Assembly: GCF_016056295.1 (NCBI RefSeq)
Contig: NZ_JAECZB010000092.1
Coordinates: forward strand, 62,001-126,000
Source of the DNA: Atlanticothrix silvestris CENA357
Lineage (GTDB): Bacteria > Cyanobacteriota > Cyanobacteriia > Cyanobacteriales > Nostocaceae
Reading direction: 5' to 3'
DNA: 64,000 bases
Shown here: positions 62,610 through 64,000 of the stretch, in pieces
Position numbering within the stretch: position 1 is the first letter of the stretch
Layout of the letters: each line of letters starts with the position of its first letter
Notes under the pieces: model-generated
What the model was told of the DNA's origin: nothing
Seen by the model: the letters and a program-made list of their open reading frames with translations, nothing else
The model's database searches: none
Made by a program: the position numbers and the translations under genes

Positions 62610-63380
62610 ATGATAGAGTTTTACTCTTCCGTTCCCAACTCCCCAGAAAAATTAGCCCAAACTCAAGCAAGTTATCAGGTTGCTGATACTACCTCGCGGG
62701 TTTCTCCTTGGTTAAGTCCTTTAGCGTATCTATTAGGTCGTCATCTTCTTTTACCATTCTTCTTTCGACAAATTAAAATTACCGGACAAAAAAATATTCC
62801 TGTAACTGGCCCTATTATTCTTGCTCCTACTCATCGGGCACGTTGGGATGGATTGCTTGTACCCTACACTACTGTTGATTACATAGCAGGAAAAGATTTG
62901 CGGTTCATGGTGACAATTGATGAATGCCAAGGATTACAAGGTTGGTTCGTCCGACGTTTGGGGGGGTTTCCTGTAGATTCTAGACATCCATCTATTCGTA
63001 CTCTACGGCATGGAGTAGAGTTACTTCAGCAGAGAAAAGCCTTGGTAATTTTTCCTGAAGGTAATATCTACCGCGATGGTAAAGTTCATCCTTTGAAGTC
63101 AGGAATTGCCCGCCTGTCTTTGAGTGCTGAGTTTAGCCATCCAGGATTAGGAGTTAAAATTCTCCCTATTGGCATTAATTACAGTCGGCCTTATCCTCAC
63201 TGGGGTACGGATGTGAATATTCACGTTGGATCTGCAATTAATGTGGCAGATTACACGAATGGCAAAGTCAAACAAAATGCCAAACGCCTGACAGAAGATT
63301 TAACAAAAGTGTTGCAACAATTAAGTCATCAAGAATCAAAAATTAGTCATCATGCATTTGCAGAAATTCCTAATTCTTAA
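62610..63380 (+). CDS. 1-acyl-glycerol-3-phosphate acyltransferase family (PlsC)
   Basis: About 256 residues. The acyltransferase block I motif is APTHRARWDGLLVP (HxxxxD). The block III motif is VIFPEGNIYRDGKVHPLKSG. A membrane-associated segment near LAYLLGRHLLLPFFFRQIKI precedes it. It probably makes phosphatidic acid or another lysolipid product. The ATG at 62610 is chosen over TTG at 62577. Confidence 0.86.
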   Translation: MIEFYSSVPNSPEKLAQTQASYQVADTTSRVSPWLSPLAYLLGRHLLLPFFFRQIKITGQKNIPVTGPIILAPTHRARWDGLLVPYTTVDYIAGKDLRFMVTIDECQGLQGWFVRRLGGFPVDSRHPSIRTLRHGVELLQQRKALVIFPEGNIYRDGKVHPLKSGIARLSLSAEFSHPGLGVKILPIGINYSRPYPHWGTDVNIHVGSAINVADYTNGKVKQNAKRLTEDLTKVLQQLSHQESKISHHAFAEIPNS

Positions 63381-63399
63381 TTTTATTTACGCTACGCGG

Positions 63400-63427
63400 G
63401 TCAGTTGTCGGTTGTCAGTTGTCAGTT
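63400..63427. repeat. GTCAGTT heptamer array
   Basis: Four units GTCAGTT, GTCGGTT, GTCAGTT, GTCAGTT. STRR type, between the acyltransferase and subtilase genes. Confidence 0.9.
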
Positions 63428-63472
63428 GTTTTTGATCTGGTTTGATACCTCATCCCTTTGTTAGTGGTGTTA

Positions 63473-64000
63473 CTAATAACTAATAACTAATTCCCAACTA
63501 TTTAATTTCCCTACATCTTGTGATGCATAGTCAATTATCCATAAATGCCAGCGTCCTTGAATTGGAAGAGATAGCAACTGCTTGAGGATTGGATGCGATC
63601 GCACGGTATGTGTTGTTTGCAAATCAGTACGTCGTCCCAAGGTACGATTTTGTAACAATACCTGCTGATTATTGGGAGCTATTAAATAAATTTCTAAATC
63701 GCCTAAAAAATCGTGAGTGATGTTAACTGTTACCTGAATATCTTTAACAGTACTGCCTTGAGAAATAGCGATCGCACTTTTGATACCCTGTTTGTTATTA
63801 TCTGGAATTTCTAGCTGGCTATTATTTTTGACCTGTACTTGTTGATTGGTCTGTGATATCACTCCTTTTAGCTGCTGTGCTGTTTGCACTGCCTTAGCCG
63901 CATTGACTTTGCCATAACCAAACCATTGGGAATGTCCATTACCATCGTAAGCACCTCCACGCAAACCCAATTGAGGATCAGGGTCAGAGTCTACAATCTT
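63473..64000 (-). CDS. Subtilisin-like protease with P domain, 3' part only
   Basis: The reading frame is open to the right edge, so the N-terminal part is outside the window; 175 codons remain. KIVDSDPDPQLGLRGGAYDG, then SQWFGYGKVNAAKAVQTA, is the end of an S8 catalytic domain. Next is a linker and a P domain (proprotein convertase-like), with VTVNITHDFLGDLEIYLIAP and GRWHLWIIDYASQDVGKLNS. Relatives are secreted or periplasmic proteases of cyanobacteria, including calcium-dependent ones. The catalytic Ser cannot be seen here. Confidence 0.88.
   Translation of the reverse strand, partial: KIVDSDPDPQLGLRGGAYDGNGHSQWFGYGKVNAAKAVQTAQQLKGVISQTNQQVQVKNNSQLEIPDNNKQGIKSAIAISQGSTVKDIQVTVNITHDFLGDLEIYLIAPNNQQVLLQNRTLGRRTDLQTTHTVRSHPILKQLLSLPIQGRWHLWIIDYASQDVGKLNSWELVISY

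Noticed and set aside
1-64000. CRISPR array, tRNA genes, or intact insertion sequence
   Set aside because: None seen on either strand. Direct repeats found are short heptamers or palindromes without regular spacers, and no transposase-like frame is present.

Overview
The window reads as chromosomal DNA of a filamentous, probably heterocyst-forming cyanobacterium (order Nostocales). The evidence is frequent HIP1 octamers (GCGATCGC), 7-bp short tandem repeats (STRR type), several cyanobacterial palindromic repeats, the photosynthesis-linked small proteins Psb34 and SipA, a CYP110-like P450, a pheophorbide-oxygenase-like Rieske protein and an Npun_F0494-family protein. I see no rRNA, tRNA, CRISPR array or intact transposase.

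Layout. 0-9 kb: housekeeping genes (DUF502 membrane protein, nusB, ftsY, a GAF/PP2C phosphatase, truB) separated by long gene-poor, repeat-rich spacers. These spacers hold a small ribbon-helix-helix (RHH) gene and a decayed paralogue of it. 9-15.6 kb: a sodium:solute symporter with its DUF4212 small subunit, a copper-amine-oxidase-like periplasmic protein, a P450, and a transketolase/phosphoketolase-like enzyme. 15.7-20.1 kb: an accessory island with four tightly packed genes that I read as an ABC three-component (ABC-3C) conflict system: two coiled-coil proteins, a middle component and a DUF2326 ATPase. A VapBC-like toxin-antitoxin pair follows. 20.2-24.9 kb: an ABC-2 exporter with two paralogous large permeases. 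25-33.7 kb: psb34, a PhyH-type oxygenase, an MlaE-type permease, a Rieske oxygenase divergent from a MASE1 hybrid kinase, and a GT39-type glycosyltransferase.

33.8-45 kb: a voltage-gated potassium channel gene split by a frameshift, a guanine-deaminase-like enzyme, a NarL-type two-component pair next to a Spy/CpxP-like periplasmic protein, sipA, argB, hicAB, a Uma2 nuclease, aroK, and an NB-ARC protein carrying a repeat in frame. 45-64 kb: an rnr-ubiX-LapA-like operon with an unusually long leader, clpP, a DUF255 thioredoxin-like protein, a ParE/RelE-type toxin-antitoxin pair, a mobA-like gene without a normal start codon, a dead hicB remnant, a ferredoxin, cobQ, PrxQ, a DrrAB-like exporter, glutaredoxin, tadA, an acyltransferase, and the 3' end of a subtilase gene with a P domain that runs off the right edge.

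The most interesting element is the ABC-3C cluster. The two proteins upstream of its ATPase share a similar N-terminal coiled-coil of about 60 residues. This suggests that a separate partner is docked to the system by like-with-like coiled-coil contact.
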